NCBI RefSeq assembly: GCF_014901205.1
Contig: NZ_JACNMU010000002.1
Span: 310,001-374,000 of the forward strand
Direction: 5' to 3'
Length of the DNA stretch: 64,000 nt
Source: Meridianimarinicoccus sp. MJW13
GTDB lineage: Bacteria; Pseudomonadota; Alphaproteobacteria; Rhodobacterales; Rhodobacteraceae
Made by a program: the position numbers and the translations under genes. Shown one piece after another: positions 25,791-34,525 of the stretch. Each line of letters begins with the position of its first letter. Within the stretch, counting starts at the first letter, position 1. Under the pieces are notes generated by a model that was not told the origin of the DNA, made no database searches, and saw nothing but the letters and a program-made list of their open reading frames with translations.

Positions 25791-27998
25791 TCAGGCGGCG
25801 GCGAGGGCCTTTCCATCGCCATAACGGCCATAGAAGGTCTCGCCGCTGTCGGCCAGATCGCGCAGCAGCGCAGGCGCGCGGAAGCGGGCGCCGTGGGCGG
25901 CTTCCAGCCGGTCGCAGATCTCGACCGCCTTGGCCGCGCCGAGGATGTCCAGCCAGCTGATCGGGCCGCCCGACCACGGCGCGAAGCCCCAGCCGAGGAT
26001 CCCCGCCACATCGCCTTCGCGGATGTCCATCAGCACGCCCTCCTCGAAGGCGCGCACCGCTTCCAGCGCCTGCATCATCAGCAGACGGTGCTGGACCTCG
26101 GTCAGTTCGGGCTGGGTGTCGGCGCGCGGGTATTTCGCGGCCAGCCCGTCCCACAGGCCGGTGCGCTTGCCGGCATCGTCATAGGCGTAGAAGCCCGCGT
26201 TGGCCTTGCGACCCAGACGGCCCTCGCTCTCCAGCCAGAACACGACCTCGTCCACATCGCCGTCCGGATAGGCGTCGCCCATGGCGGCACGGGTGGCGCG
26301 GGCGATCTTGGCGCCCAGGTCGATGGAAACCTCGTCGGTCAGTTGCAGCGGGCCCAGCGGCATCCCCACCAGCTTGGCGGCGTTTTCGACCAGCGCCGGA
26401 GCGACCCCTTCGCGGACCATGCGGATGCCCTCGTTGGTGTAGGGCAGGATGCAGCGGTTGGCGTAGAAATAGCGCGCGTCGTTGACGACAATCGGCGTCT
26501 TGCGGATCTGGCGCACGAAATCCAGCGCCTTGGCGACGGCCCGGTCGCCGGTCTGCGCCCCCTTGATGATCTCGACCAGCAGCATCTTGTCGACGGGCGA
26601 GAAGAAGTGGATGCCGATGAACTGTTCTGCCGACCGGCTGGCCTTGGCCAGTTCGGTGATCGGCAGGGTCGAGGTGTTGGTGGCGAAGATCGCGTCGGCG
26701 GGCAGATGCGCCTCGGCCCTGGCGGTGGTTTCGGCCTTGACCTTGGGATCTTCGAACACCGCCTCGACCACCAGATCACAGCCCGCCAGCGCGGCGAAAT
26801 CGGTGGTTGCGGTGATCTGGCCCAGCACCTGCGCCTTTTTCTCTTCGGTCACCTTGCGGCGCTTGATGCCCTTGTCCAGCAGTCCCTCGGAATAGGCCTT
26901 GCCGCGATCCGCGGACTCCTGCGACTGGTCGATCAGCACCACCTCGATCCCGGCCTGCGCCGAGACATAGGCAATGCCCGCGCCCATCATGCCCGCGCCG
27001 ATGACGCCCAGCTTCTTCACGGTCTGGTCCGGCGCTTCGGGCCGGTTGGCGCCCTTCTCCAGCGCCTCCTTGTTGATGAAGAGCGAGCGGATCATCGCGG
27101 TGGAGGAAGGGTTCAGCAGGACACTGGTGAACCAGCGCGATTCGATCTTGATGGCGGTGTCGAAGGGCACCAGCGCGCCTTCGTAAACCGCCGACAACAG
27201 CGCCTTGGCCGCCGGGTAGACGCCCTTGGTCTTGCCGTTGACCATGGCCGATGCGCCGACGAAGGTCATGAAGCCCGCCGGGTGATAAGGCGCGCCGCCG
27301 GGCATCTTCCAGCCCTTCTGGTCCCAGGGCTTCACAATGTCCTTGTCGCTGGCCGACAGCACCCAGTTGCGGGCTTCGTCCAACAGGTCGGCCGCCGGGA
27401 CCACGTCGTCGATCAGGCCGGCCGATTTGGCGCGTTTGGGATCTGACAGCCTGCCCTCCAGCAGGAAGGGCGCCGCCGCCATCGCGCCCAGCTTGCGCGA
27501 CAGCCGTGTGGTGCCGCCCGCGCCGGGGAAGATGCCGACCATGATCTCGGGCAGGCCGATCTTGGCCTTGGGATTGTCGGCCACGATGATCCGGTGACAG
27601 GCCAGCGGGATCTCGTAACCCAGACCCAGCCCGGTGCCGGGCAGGGCCGCGATGATGGGCTTGCCGCCCTTCAGGGTCTTGGGGTCCATGCCTGCACGTT
27701 CGATCTTGCGCAGCATGGCGTGGATGCGGGTCAGCCCGTCCATCAGCCCCTGCGCCGGGTTGTCTCCGGCCGAGGCTTTCATCTGCGCGATGATGTTCAG
27801 ATCCATGCCGGCGGCAAAACTGTCCTTGCCCGAGGTCAGGATCACGCCCTTGACGGCGTCGTCGGCCAGGGCCTGGTCGATGAAGCCTTCCAGCGCCGCC
27901 AGGCCGTCAAGGCTCATGACGTTCATGGATTTTCCGGGCACGTCCCAGGTGATGGTGGCGACGCCGTCGGCGTCCACGTCATAGGTGAAATCGGTCAT
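25791..27998 (-). CDS. fadJ: Fatty-acid oxidation multifunctional protein (enoyl-CoA hydratase/3-hydroxyacyl-CoA dehydrogenase)
   Basis: A 735-residue cytoplasmic enzyme that hydrates enoyl-CoA and oxidises 3-hydroxyacyl-CoA. The hydratase domain (about 1-190) has KDSFAAGMDLN and GLPEIMVGIFPGAGGTTRL with the catalytic Glu. The dehydrogenase Rossmann motif GVIGAGMMGAGIAY is near 330, followed by two C-terminal 3HCDH domains. The ATG at 27998 has GGAGGAGA upstream; 40 further in-frame codons lack family similarity. A 15-bp palindrome lies 35 bp upstream. It works with the thiolase and acyl-CoA dehydrogenase nearby. The FadB/FadJ split cannot be settled by eye. Confidence 0.93.
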   Translation of the reverse strand: MTDFTYDVDADGVATITWDVPGKSMNVMSLDGLAALEGFIDQALADDAVKGVILTSGKDSFAAGMDLNIIAQMKASAGDNPAQGLMDGLTRIHAMLRKIERAGMDPKTLKGGKPIIAALPGTGLGLGYEIPLACHRIIVADNPKAKIGLPEIMVGIFPGAGGTTRLSRKLGAMAAAPFLLEGRLSDPKRAKSAGLIDDVVPAADLLDEARNWVLSASDKDIVKPWDQKGWKMPGGAPYHPAGFMTFVGASAMVNGKTKGVYPAAKALLSAVYEGALVPFDTAIKIESRWFTSVLLNPSSTAMIRSLFINKEALEKGANRPEAPDQTVKKLGVIGAGMMGAGIAYVSAQAGIEVVLIDQSQESADRGKAYSEGLLDKGIKRRKVTEEKKAQVLGQITATTDFAALAGCDLVVEAVFEDPKVKAETTARAEAHLPADAIFATNTSTLPITELAKASRSAEQFIGIHFFSPVDKMLLVEIIKGAQTGDRAVAKALDFVRQIRKTPIVVNDARYFYANRCILPYTNEGIRMVREGVAPALVENAAKLVGMPLGPLQLTDEVSIDLGAKIARATRAAMGDAYPDGDVDEVVFWLESEGRLGRKANAGFYAYDDAGKRTGLWDGLAAKYPRADTQPELTEVQHRLLMMQALEAVRAFEEGVLMDIREGDVAGILGWGFAPWSGGPISWLDILGAAKAVEICDRLEAAHGARFRAPALLRDLADSGETFYGRYGDGKALAAA

Positions 27999-28032
27999 CT
28001 GAGGTCTCCTCCGGGAGCATTTTTCTGTGGCT

Positions 28033-28047
28033 GCAACAACTTGTTGC
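28033..28047. promoter_or_regulatory. 15-bp perfect palindrome upstream of fadJ
   Basis: GCAACAA at 28033-28039 is mirrored by TTGTTGC at 28041-28047 around a single C. It lies 35 bp before the fadJ-like start and after the cupin stop. This is the geometry of a dimeric repressor operator; the binding protein is unknown. A stem-loop is unlikely with a one-base loop. Confidence 0.45.
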
Positions 28048-28086
28048 GGTGTTGATATTCCAGGGTCCGGGCAGGGCAGCGCGCCG

Positions 28087-28539
28087 TCATCGCTCCGGCT
28101 CCAGGATGGTGCCGTCACGGCGGGTCAGGGTCTCGACCCCGTTTTCCCGCGTGCGGATCTTGTCGAGCATGGTGTAGTGAACCCGTTCACTGGCGGCGCG
28201 CGTGCCGATGATCAGATAGGTCGCCGGAGACCCCGAGCGGTTTGCCAGGGTGTGCCCCACCGGGTTTCCGGCCGGAAAGGCCGCGGCATCGCCGGGAAGC
28301 AACGGGGTTTCGCCCGTGCCTTCGCACAGCGTCACCTCGCCGGACAGGACGTACAGGAACTCGTCCTCGTTCTCGTGCCAGTGCGGATCGCTGCTGCGGC
28401 TGCCCGGGTCCAGCGTTTCCATCGCCACGCCGAACTGCGACAGCCCGCCCGGATCTCCCAGGGTCAACCAGCTCATCGGGTTCCAGTGCGGCGGGGCCTG
28501 CTCGCGGGGCAGGGCGCTCAGATCAAGTTTCGGCATCAT
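28087..28539 (-). CDS. Cupin domain protein (copy 1)
   Basis: A 150-residue single-domain cupin. The first cupin motif reads HWHENEDEFLYVLSGE, with two His and a Glu as likely metal ligands, and the second reads GHTLANRS with a His. The protein closely resembles the gene immediately upstream (same order of motifs, same C-terminal TRRDGTI-like end), so the two are tandem paralogues. ATG at 28539 overlaps that gene's stop by 4 bp. Small cupins of this type may be isomerases, sugar-binding or thiol-related proteins; no specific role is assignable. Confidence 0.85.
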   Translation of the reverse strand: MMPKLDLSALPREQAPPHWNPMSWLTLGDPGGLSQFGVAMETLDPGSRSSDPHWHENEDEFLYVLSGEVTLCEGTGETPLLPGDAAAFPAGNPVGHTLANRSGSPATYLIIGTRAASERVHYTMLDKIRTRENGVETLTRRDGTILEPER

Positions 28540-29012
28540 CCTTCCCTCGTGTCGGCGTAGGGGGAGCCATCCTTGCGGGTGAATGTGGCGGCGCCCTCGG
28601 CCATCGTCACCTTCAGGTCGATGTCGGAATAGGTCGCCACCTCGTGCGGGGCCTTGCTGCCCACCACCAGGAACCGGCCCTCGGCCTCGGAATTGTTGAC
28701 GAAGCAATGACCATTGGCATCACCCGCCGGAAACGCCGCGCAGTCGCCCGGCGCCATGGCGGTTTCGCCGTCATCGTCGATCAGGGTCAGGTCGCCCTCC
28801 AGCACCATGACGAACTCATCCTCGTTCAGATGCCAGTGGCGCAACGACGATCGCGCGCCGGGCTTCAGGATCACCAGGTTGACGCCGAACTGGGTCAGCC
28901 CCCCGGCCTGGCCCAGCCGCAAGGACTTGCGCCCGGCCATCTGCGCAGCATAGGGCGCGGGATAGATGGACCCGGTCTTCAGCGGGACGGTGGCAGGATC
29001 GATCTTCGGCAC
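28536..29012 (-). CDS. Cupin domain protein (copy 2, GTG start)
   Basis: A 158-residue cupin with motif 1 HWHLNEDEFVMVLEGD and motif 2 GHCFVNNS, very like the downstream copy. No ATG is present at the right place. A GTG at 29012 preceded by AAGGAG with a 6-base spacer gives a protein starting MPKIDPATVP, matching MPKLDLSALP of copy 1, so this start is well supported. It lies 17 bp after the NTF2-like gene. Function is unknown beyond probable metal binding. Confidence 0.85.
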   Translation of the reverse strand: MPKIDPATVPLKTGSIYPAPYAAQMAGRKSLRLGQAGGLTQFGVNLVILKPGARSSLRHWHLNEDEFVMVLEGDLTLIDDDGETAMAPGDCAAFPAGDANGHCFVNNSEAEGRFLVVGSKAPHEVATYSDIDLKVTMAEGAATFTRKDGSPYADTREG

Positions 29013-29029
29013 GGGAAACTCCTTTTGGA

Positions 29030-29521
29030 TCAGGCGTCGGACACGGGCGGCTTGGGAATGCTGCGCGTGTCGGGGGCCGGGGCGTTGGGATCGACCTTGA
29101 TATGGCTGAACGGATAGCGGGCGTTGACGACACCGCTGATCAGTTGATCCGATAACCAGACCCCATCGCGCCGGACCAGCATCATCCACGAGGAAAAGCC
29201 GGGCACCAGCCGCGTGCCATTGCGCAGCATTTCGCTGTCATAGGTGGCGGTGATCAGGTTGGGCGTGATCTGTTGCACCTCGCGGGCCGTGCGGATCAGA
29301 TGCGTGGCGCGGTGACCGCGGATCATCTTCACCCAGGCGTCGAAACCGGCGCGCAAGTCGTCGCGGCTGGTCAATACCGTGCGGCTTGCCTGCGTGGTCA
29401 GCACGAAAGGCAGGTCGATCGCCGCCGCGAAGCCGTCGAAATCATCCTGGAAGAACGTGTCGGACACACGGTCCAGCCAAGTCTGGACGATTTCGGTGGG
29501 GGTCGCAGCGGCGCCGTCCAT
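29030..29521 (-). CDS. NTF2/SnoaL-like protein
   Basis: A 163-residue protein with a helical N-terminus ([31 protein letters not shown]) and a following beta-sheet region ([31 protein letters not shown]) that together fit the NTF2/SnoaL cone fold. No catalytic residues are identifiable. It lies 3 bp after the thiolase stop, in the beta-oxidation operon. Family assignment is by general pattern and therefore moderate. Confidence 0.65.
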   Translation of the reverse strand: MDGAAATPTEIVQTWLDRVSDTFFQDDFDGFAAAIDLPFVLTTQASRTVLTSRDDLRAGFDAWVKMIRGHRATHLIRTAREVQQITPNLITATYDSEMLRNGTRLVPGFSSWMMLVRRDGVWLSDQLISGVVNARYPFSHIKVDPNAPAPDTRSIPKPPVSDA

Positions 29522-29524
29522 GGC

Positions 29525-30736
29525 TCAGACCCGTTCGATCACGGTGGCGGCACCCATGCCCGAGGCGATGCACAGCGTGGCAAGCCCCAGTTCCTTGTCC
29601 TGCCGCTCCAGCTCGTCCAGCAGGGTGCCGATGATGATAGCCCCGGTGGCGCCCAGCGGATGACCCATCGCGATGGAACCGCCGTTGACGTTCACCTTTT
29701 CCGGATCCGCCTCGAAGGCTTGCAGGAAGCGCAGCACCACCGAGGCGAAGGCCTCGTTGACCTCGAACAGGTCGATGTCGCCGATGTTCAACCCGGTCTC
29801 GCGCAGAATCTTCTCGGTCACCGGCACCGGGCCGGTCAGCATGATGGTGGGATCGGTGCCGATCTTGGCCGTGGCCCGGATGCGGGCACGGGGCTTCAGA
29901 CCATGGGCTTCGCCGAAGGCTTTGTTGCCGATCAGAACCGCCGCGGCCCCGTCCACGATGCCCGAGCTGTTGCCGGCGTGGTGAATGTGCGCGATCCGCT
30001 CCAGATGCGGGTACTTCATCAGCGCGATCTGGTCGAATCCGGGCATGACTTCGCCCATGTCCTTGAAGGCCGGTTTCAGGCCGCCCAGGCTCTGCATGTC
30101 GGTGCCGGGGCGCATGTATTCGTCATGGTCGAGGATGGTCAGCCCGTTGATGTCGGTCACCGGCACCACCGAGCGCGCAAAGCGGCCCTCGTCCCAGGCC
30201 ACCTTGGCGCGGCGTTGGGATTCCACCGCCAGCGCGTCGGCGTCATCGCGCGAAAACCCGTATTCGGTGGCGATGATATCGGCCGAGATGCCCTGCGGCA
30301 CGAAGTAGGTGTTCATGGCAATCGACGGATCGACGGCAATCGCCGCCCCGTCAGAGCCCATGGCGACCCGGCCCATCATCTCGACCCCGCCGGCAACATA
30401 AGCGCGGCCAGCGCCGCCCTTGACCTGGTTGGCAGCCAGGTTCACGGCCTCCATGCCGCTGGCACAGAAGCGGTTGATCGACAGGCCCGGCACGCTCTCG
30501 GCAAAATCCGAGGCCAGCACGGCGGTGCGCGCAAGGCAGCCGCCCTGTTCGCCCACCTGGGTGACATTGCCCCAGATCACATCCTCGATGTCGGTGGTGT
30601 CCAGGCCCGAGCGCGCTTTCACCGCGTTCAGGATCTGCGCAGACAGCCGCGCCGAGGTAACTTCGTGCAGGCTGCCGTCCTTGCGGCCTTTGCCGCGCGG
30701 AGTGCGGACAGCGTCGTAGATATAGGCATCGGTCAT
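29525..30736 (-). CDS. Acetyl-CoA acyltransferase (thiolase)
   Basis: A 403-residue thiolase that cleaves 3-ketoacyl-CoA with CoA, the last step of beta-oxidation. The acyl-accepting Cys is Cys91 in [12 protein letters not shown]. The second active-site block is [16 protein letters not shown] with the catalytic His, and the C-terminal Cys is in [11 protein letters not shown]. Length is normal. The start shares one base with the GST stop. It is the likely FadA partner of the fadJ-like enzyme, although a biosynthetic PhaA role cannot be excluded by eye. Confidence 0.93.
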   Translation of the reverse strand: MTDAYIYDAVRTPRGKGRKDGSLHEVTSARLSAQILNAVKARSGLDTTDIEDVIWGNVTQVGEQGGCLARTAVLASDFAESVPGLSINRFCASGMEAVNLAANQVKGGAGRAYVAGGVEMMGRVAMGSDGAAIAVDPSIAMNTYFVPQGISADIIATEYGFSRDDADALAVESQRRAKVAWDEGRFARSVVPVTDINGLTILDHDEYMRPGTDMQSLGGLKPAFKDMGEVMPGFDQIALMKYPHLERIAHIHHAGNSSGIVDGAAAVLIGNKAFGEAHGLKPRARIRATAKIGTDPTIMLTGPVPVTEKILRETGLNIGDIDLFEVNEAFASVVLRFLQAFEADPEKVNVNGGSIAMGHPLGATGAIIIGTLLDELERQDKELGLATLCIASGMGAATVIERV

Positions 30737-31389
30737 CAGGCCGGTCCTTTCCGGTTCTCGGGCCGCGCAGGCGGCATCAGGTCATAGGGGTGTTTCCAGC
30801 CGGGCAGGGCGGCAATGCGGTCCAGCCAGGCGTCGATATGCGGGTGATCCTTGCGGATGAAGCCGTAAGGTTCAGGGTAGAACAGGTAGCCGCAGCAACA
30901 GAGATCGGCGATGGTCACACCGTCGCCCACCACCCAGTCCCGGGTGGAAAGATGCTGGTCGAGAACCTGCAAGGCCGACAGCAGGCGCGCCTGGTTGAAG
31001 GCAATCACATCGCCCATCTCCGCACGCTTTGCTTCCGGCAGATAGTTGCAGAGAAACCGGGTCATGCCCGCCTGGCTCGACATCTTGTGATTGTCCCAGA
31101 ACTGCCAGCGCAGAACCTCGAAACGATCTTCGTCCCGCCCGCCCAGCGCGCCGCTGCGCGCGACGACAAGCTGCTGGATCGCGCCGGATTGCGACAACCG
31201 AAAGGTGCCGTCGACCAGAACCGGCGCTTCACCCATCGGGTTCACCCCTTCGCGATAGGTTGCCGAACGCGTGGCCCCGTTGAAGAAGTCCACGAGGACG
31301 GGCTCCCAATCAAGGCCCGAAAGCTGCAGGGCCAGCGCCGCCTTGTAGGCGTTGCCGCTCTCCCCGAAACAATGCAACTGAAGTGTCAT
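30736..31389 (-). CDS. Glutathione S-transferase family protein
   Basis: A 217-residue GST: thioredoxin-like N-terminal domain (MTLQLHCFGESGNAYKAALAL, then EAPVLVDGTFRLSQSGAIQQLV with the Gln-Ser glutathione-binding pair) and helical C-terminal domain (DWVVGDGVTIADLCCCGYLF). Two Cys-Cys steps near the C-terminal part are a little unusual. It is the first gene of the run that includes thiolase, NTF2-like, cupins and fadJ, following a 385-bp non-coding stretch. Confidence 0.87.
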   Translation of the reverse strand: MTLQLHCFGESGNAYKAALALQLSGLDWEPVLVDFFNGATRSATYREGVNPMGEAPVLVDGTFRLSQSGAIQQLVVARSGALGGRDEDRFEVLRWQFWDNHKMSSQAGMTRFLCNYLPEAKRAEMGDVIAFNQARLLSALQVLDQHLSTRDWVVGDGVTIADLCCCGYLFYPEPYGFIRKDHPHIDAWLDRIAALPGWKHPYDLMPPARPENRKGPA

Positions 31390-31484
31390 GCAAGTTCTCC
31401 CTTACCCTATCTGGGCGCAGGACGGCGCCTGGTGCAAGGCTTGTGCCCCGGAACGCTGCGTCGCGACTCTGGCCGGTCGGGAAT

Positions 31485-31715
31485 GAGTATTTTTGCCAAG
31501 AAGAAAACAGGATTTACCCACTTGTAACCCTGCGTCGCACAAGCTTTCCCGGCGGTACAGGCGGGAGCGCCGATGACCGCCCAAAGAGAAACCCCTCTGC
31601 CTTCGTTGACCTCGGCGAGGTGATCGATGCCTCGTGTCAGTGCAGGTAGAGGGGTGACTTTTGTTGCGGCTTGAGAACACCATGCGTGCCCTGTTTCTTT
31701 TTGGCGCAAATACTC
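31485..31715. repeat. 231-bp segment bounded by imperfect inverted repeats
   Basis: The left end 31485-31508 reads GAGTATTTTTGCCAAGAAGA followed by AAAC. The right end 31693-31715 is, on the complementary strand, GAGTATTTGCGCCAAAAAGA followed by AAC. The pattern GAGTATTT-nn-GCCAA-R-AAGAAA is shared. A third copy lies at 54405-54426. The ends plus an internal stem-loop look like a miniature non-autonomous element or a paired terminator-tail motif. No transposase or target duplication was found. Confidence 0.5.
31582..31663 (+). ncRNA. Candidate structured RNA (long irregular stem-loop)
   Basis: CCCCTCTGCC at 31592-31601 pairs with GGTAGAGGGG at 31645-31654, and the stem continues outward through A31591-T31655 and a second helix after a small internal loop. 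G-T positions pair as G-U only in plus-strand RNA, so the plus strand is favoured. Inside, GAGG at 31617-31620 can pair either with the preceding ACCTC (31609-31613) or the later CCTC (31630-31633), which are mutually exclusive. No known family is recognised. Confidence 0.35.
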
Positions 31716-31725
31716 CGGGGGTGAA

Positions 31726-31757
31726 TGGACCGCAGGTCCAGAGGGGGCAGCGCCCCC
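31726..31757 (-). terminator. Tandem hairpins after acyl-CoA dehydrogenase
   Basis: TGGACC/GGTCCA (31726-31740, loop GCA) and GGGGGC/GCCCCC (31743-31757, loop AGC) lie 17 bp past the acyl-CoA dehydrogenase stop on its transcript. On the minus strand they are followed by CATTCACCCCCGGAGTATTTG, which is only partly U-rich. Likely a transcription end or mRNA-stabilising structure. Confidence 0.5.
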
Positions 31758-31774
31758 CTCCCTCCCGCGCGCTT

Positions 31775-33553
31775 CTAGAAGTGTGCTTCGTCCAGATCCA
31801 TCACGGGCGCCGCCCCGGACTGGATCCGCGCCAGATGCGTTGCCGTCATCGGAAGTTGCCGGGCCATGTAGTAGCGACCTGTGGTGATCTTGGCCTTCAG
31901 GAAGTCGCTGTCGCCTTCGCCGGCGTCCAGTTGCGTCTGGGCGGCCTTCGCCATCCGTGCCCACATCAGCCCTAGGCAGACATGCCCGAACAGATGCATG
32001 AAGTCATAGGAGCCGGCGAGCGCGTTGTTGGGGTTCTTCATCCCTTGCGCCATGAAGTACATCCCCGCGTCCTGCAGGTGCTTCGAGGCGGCTTTCAGCG
32101 GGTCGAGGAAATCGGCTTTCAGTGCCTCGTCGCCCTCGTTCTCTTTCAGGAAGGTTTTCACCATCTCGAAAAAGGCCATCACCGGTTTGCCGCCTTTCGC
32201 AGCCAGCTTTCGGCCGACCAGGTCAAGCGCCTGCACGCCGTTGGCGCCTTCGTAGATCATGGTGATCCGGGCATCGCGGGCGAATTGGGACATGCCCCAT
32301 TCCTCGATATAGCCGTGGCCGCCATAAACCTGCTGTGCGGCCGAGGACATCTCGAATCCCTTGTCGGTCAGGAAGCCCTTCAGCACCGGGGTCAGCAGCG
32401 AGATCATGTCTTCGGCAGCATCGTCATCGGTGCGGTGCGAGCGGTCGATCAACTGCGCGCCCCACAGGGTGAAGGCGCGGGCCCCTTCGACAAAGCTCTT
32501 CTGATCCATCAGGTTGCGGCGGATGTCGGGATGCACGATCAAAGGGTCGGCCGGGCCATCGGGGTTCTGGGCGCCGGTCACGGCGCGGCCTTGCAGCCGG
32601 TCCTTGGCGTAGAAAACCGCGTTCTGATAGGCGGCCTCGGCCACCGCGTAGCCTTGCAGGCCAACACCGAGTCGCGCCTCGTTCATCATGGTGAACATGG
32701 CGCGCATGCCCTTGTGCGCTTCCCCCAGAAGATAGCCCGTCGCCGCGTCATAGTTCATGACGCAGGTGGCATTTCCGTGGATGCCCATCTTCTCTTCGAT
32801 CTTGCCGACCGAAACGCCGTTGCGGTCGCCCAGCGAGCCGTCCTCGTTCACCAGCACCTTCGGCACGATGAACAGCGATACGCCCTTGATACCCTCGGGC
32901 CCGCCGGGGATCTTGGCCAGCACCAGGTGGATGATGTTCTCGGCCAGATCGTGATCGCCTGCCGAGATGAAGATCTTCTGGCCGGTGATCTGATAGGTGC
33001 CATCGTCCTGCGGCACGGCCTTGGTCCGCATCAGGCCCAGATCGGTGCCGCAATGCGGCTCGGTCAGGTTCATGGTGCCGGTCCACTCGCAGGATACCAT
33101 CTTGGGCAGGTAGGTGGCCTTCTGCGCGTCCGAACCATGGGTATGGATCGCCGAATAGGCACCGTGGGTCAGGCCCTGGTACATGTTGAAGGCCATGTTG
33201 GCCGAGACGAACATCTCGCCCACCGCCGTGGCCAGTACGTAGGGCATGCCCTGGCCGCCGTATTCGGGATCGCAATCCAGCGCGGTCCAGCCGCCCTCTT
33301 TCATCACCTTGAAGGCCTCGTCAAAGCCCTTGGGTGTCGAGACCACGCCGTTCTCGAACCGGCATCCTTCCCGATCCCCGGACAGGTTCAGCGGCGCCAG
33401 AACCTGTTCCGAGATCTTGCCGGCTTCTTCCAGCACGGCTGACGTGAAATCGGCTTCCAGTTCGTCATAGCCGGGTATGCCGCTGTCGGCGGCGTTCAGC
33501 ACGTTCTGCAGGACGAACTGCAGATCCTTGATCGGGGCGGTGTAGGTGGGCAT
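31775..33553 (-). CDS. Acyl-CoA dehydrogenase with C-terminal extension (DmdC-like architecture)
   Basis: A 592-residue flavoprotein that oxidises acyl-CoA to enoyl-CoA. It is longer than the usual 380-400 residues and ends in an extra helical acyl-CoA dehydrogenase C-terminal domain. Recognisable blocks are [32 protein letters not shown], the RLGVGLQG segment and [20 protein letters not shown]. The start [15 protein letters not shown] at 33553 resembles the large family that includes DmdC, the methylmercaptopropionyl-CoA dehydrogenase of marine roseobacters. No DmdB or DmdD gene lies in the window, so a fatty-acid role with the nearby thiolase and FadJ-like enzymes is equally possible. Confidence 0.9.
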   Translation of the reverse strand: MPTYTAPIKDLQFVLQNVLNAADSGIPGYDELEADFTSAVLEEAGKISEQVLAPLNLSGDREGCRFENGVVSTPKGFDEAFKVMKEGGWTALDCDPEYGGQGMPYVLATAVGEMFVSANMAFNMYQGLTHGAYSAIHTHGSDAQKATYLPKMVSCEWTGTMNLTEPHCGTDLGLMRTKAVPQDDGTYQITGQKIFISAGDHDLAENIIHLVLAKIPGGPEGIKGVSLFIVPKVLVNEDGSLGDRNGVSVGKIEEKMGIHGNATCVMNYDAATGYLLGEAHKGMRAMFTMMNEARLGVGLQGYAVAEAAYQNAVFYAKDRLQGRAVTGAQNPDGPADPLIVHPDIRRNLMDQKSFVEGARAFTLWGAQLIDRSHRTDDDAAEDMISLLTPVLKGFLTDKGFEMSSAAQQVYGGHGYIEEWGMSQFARDARITMIYEGANGVQALDLVGRKLAAKGGKPVMAFFEMVKTFLKENEGDEALKADFLDPLKAASKHLQDAGMYFMAQGMKNPNNALAGSYDFMHLFGHVCLGLMWARMAKAAQTQLDAGEGDSDFLKAKITTGRYYMARQLPMTATHLARIQSGAAPVMDLDEAHF

Positions 33554-33578
33554 GGCTCTCTCCCTTGGGTGTTGGGGT

Positions 33579-33605
33579 GGGGCCATACGCTGGTGGTGTG
33601 GCCCC
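33579..33605 (-). terminator. Weak hairpin between MerR gene 1 and acyl-CoA dehydrogenase
   Basis: GGGGCCA at 33579-33585 pairs with TGGCCCC at 33599-33605 around a 13-base loop, in the 57-bp gap between the MerR stop and the dehydrogenase start. There is no U tract. It could partially separate expression of regulator and enzyme. Confidence 0.28.
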
Positions 33606-33610
33606 CCTGT

Positions 33611-34009
33611 CTATTCTGCCGCCTTGCCGGCGGCGTCGTATTCCGCGATCTGCGCCCGGCCGGTGACCAGTTGTTCGCGCAGATCGGCGATGGCATCTTC
33701 CAGCGCGCGTTGCTGGGCGAGCATCTCTTCGAGATGTTTCTGCCCGATCTCCACGGCATGGCGCAGTTGGGTCTGGCGCGTGTCATCCACGTCGTACAGA
33801 TCCAGCAGCTGGCGGATTTCTTCCAGGCTGAACCCGAAACGCTTGCCGCGCAGGATCAGCTTCAGGCGCGCCCGGTCGCGGCGTGTGAAAAGCCGCTTAT
33901 GACCCTGACGGATCGGGGCCAGCAGCTCCTTGGATTCGTAGAAGCGGAGCGTACGGGGCGTGACATCAAAGGCATCGCACATTTCCCGAATGGTCATTGT
34001 TTCGTTCAT
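33611..34009 (-). CDS. MerR family transcriptional regulator (copy 1)
   Basis: A 132-residue MerR regulator: N-terminal winged helix (TIREMCDAFDVTPRTLRFYES, then FTRRDRARLKLILRGKRFGFSLEEIRQLL) and a C-terminal dimerising coiled coil (about 85-120). It lacks the cysteines of metal-sensing MerR proteins, so it is nearer the LiuR-like regulators of acyl-CoA and branched-chain catabolism. It lies just upstream of, and reads into, the acyl-CoA dehydrogenase gene. A possible operator is at 34088-34103. Starts at 34009 (MNETMTI) or 33997 (MTI) are both feasible. Confidence 0.9.
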   Translation of the reverse strand: MNETMTIREMCDAFDVTPRTLRFYESKELLAPIRQGHKRLFTRRDRARLKLILRGKRFGFSLEEIRQLLDLYDVDDTRQTQLRHAVEIGQKHLEEMLAQQRALEDAIADLREQLVTGRAQIAEYDAAGKAAE

Positions 34010-34525
34010 CGTTCAACTCGTCCTAGGTCGTTGAGGTCTTCTGACACCACCGACCTAAGGCCGCTGACGCCAATCTAGTAGACAGGGTGACGTGCACGTA
34101 AACGAAACGTCGCGTCATCCCAAGAGAGAGCGTTACGTTATTTGATGTTTGCGCTGCAAAGGACAAGTCGTAGACGCTGGAAGAGGTCAGGAAAGGCATT
34201 TTCTTGCCCAACTGAAGGAAAATTTCGGCTGAAACGCCAACCCTCAGGGATATCTGGAGGATATTTGTTGCGGGAAGCCCGGTTCGGGGCTCTTTCGGCG
34301 GGGTAAAGATTTCGCGAAATTAGTTAACCGGGCGTCAGTTTTCGGCGCATCAACGGTATGAACCCGCGCAGATGCAGCTTGGACGTGCGGATTTTTCGGG
34401 AATGATCCTGCGTCAGATCCCGGGGTGTGTGCCCGCAATAGCGGGCAACAGGGGCGGTCAATAACCTGTATATTGGGTATATCTTTAAGGCCTATTGCGT
34501 CATCGGCCGCCGATGATCCGCGCGC
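34010..34525. other. 516-bp intergenic region between two MerR genes
   Basis: This stretch is visibly less GC-rich than its neighbours and has no convincing gene. It contains an inverted repeat TAGGTCG/CGACCTA (34024-34030 and 34051-34057), the MerR operator candidate, a small hairpin AGCCC/GGGCT near 34276-34293, a perfect hairpin GCCCGC-AATA-GCGGGC at 34431-34446, and a TATATTGGGTATAT-like AT dyad near 34467-34482. It must hold the promoter of MerR gene 1; a small RNA is possible. Confidence 0.6.
34088..34103. promoter_or_regulatory. Candidate LiuR-type MerR operator
   Basis: TGACGTGCACGTAAAC at 34088-34103 contains an ACGT-GC-ACGT-like dyad. From memory, LiuR-type MerR regulators bind TTTACGTTTACGTCAA-like sites with the same ACGT spacing. 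It lies 79 bp before the MerR gene 1 start, so autoregulation together with control of the acyl-CoA dehydrogenase is plausible. Not tested. Confidence 0.45.

Larger units (their letters stand above)
31390..31774. other. 385-bp non-coding region with hairpins and repeats
   Basis: Between the GST start and the acyl-CoA dehydrogenase stop I see no convincing gene. The region holds inverted copies of a dispersed motif at 31485-31508 and 31693-31715, a long irregular stem-loop between them, and two strong tandem hairpins next to the dehydrogenase stop. Each is listed separately. Confidence 0.7.

Noticed and set aside
25791-28118. Longer fadJ-like reading starting at 28118
   Set aside because: The extra 40 codons run through the palindrome and cupin end with no hydratase similarity; the ATG at 27998 has a good ribosome site.
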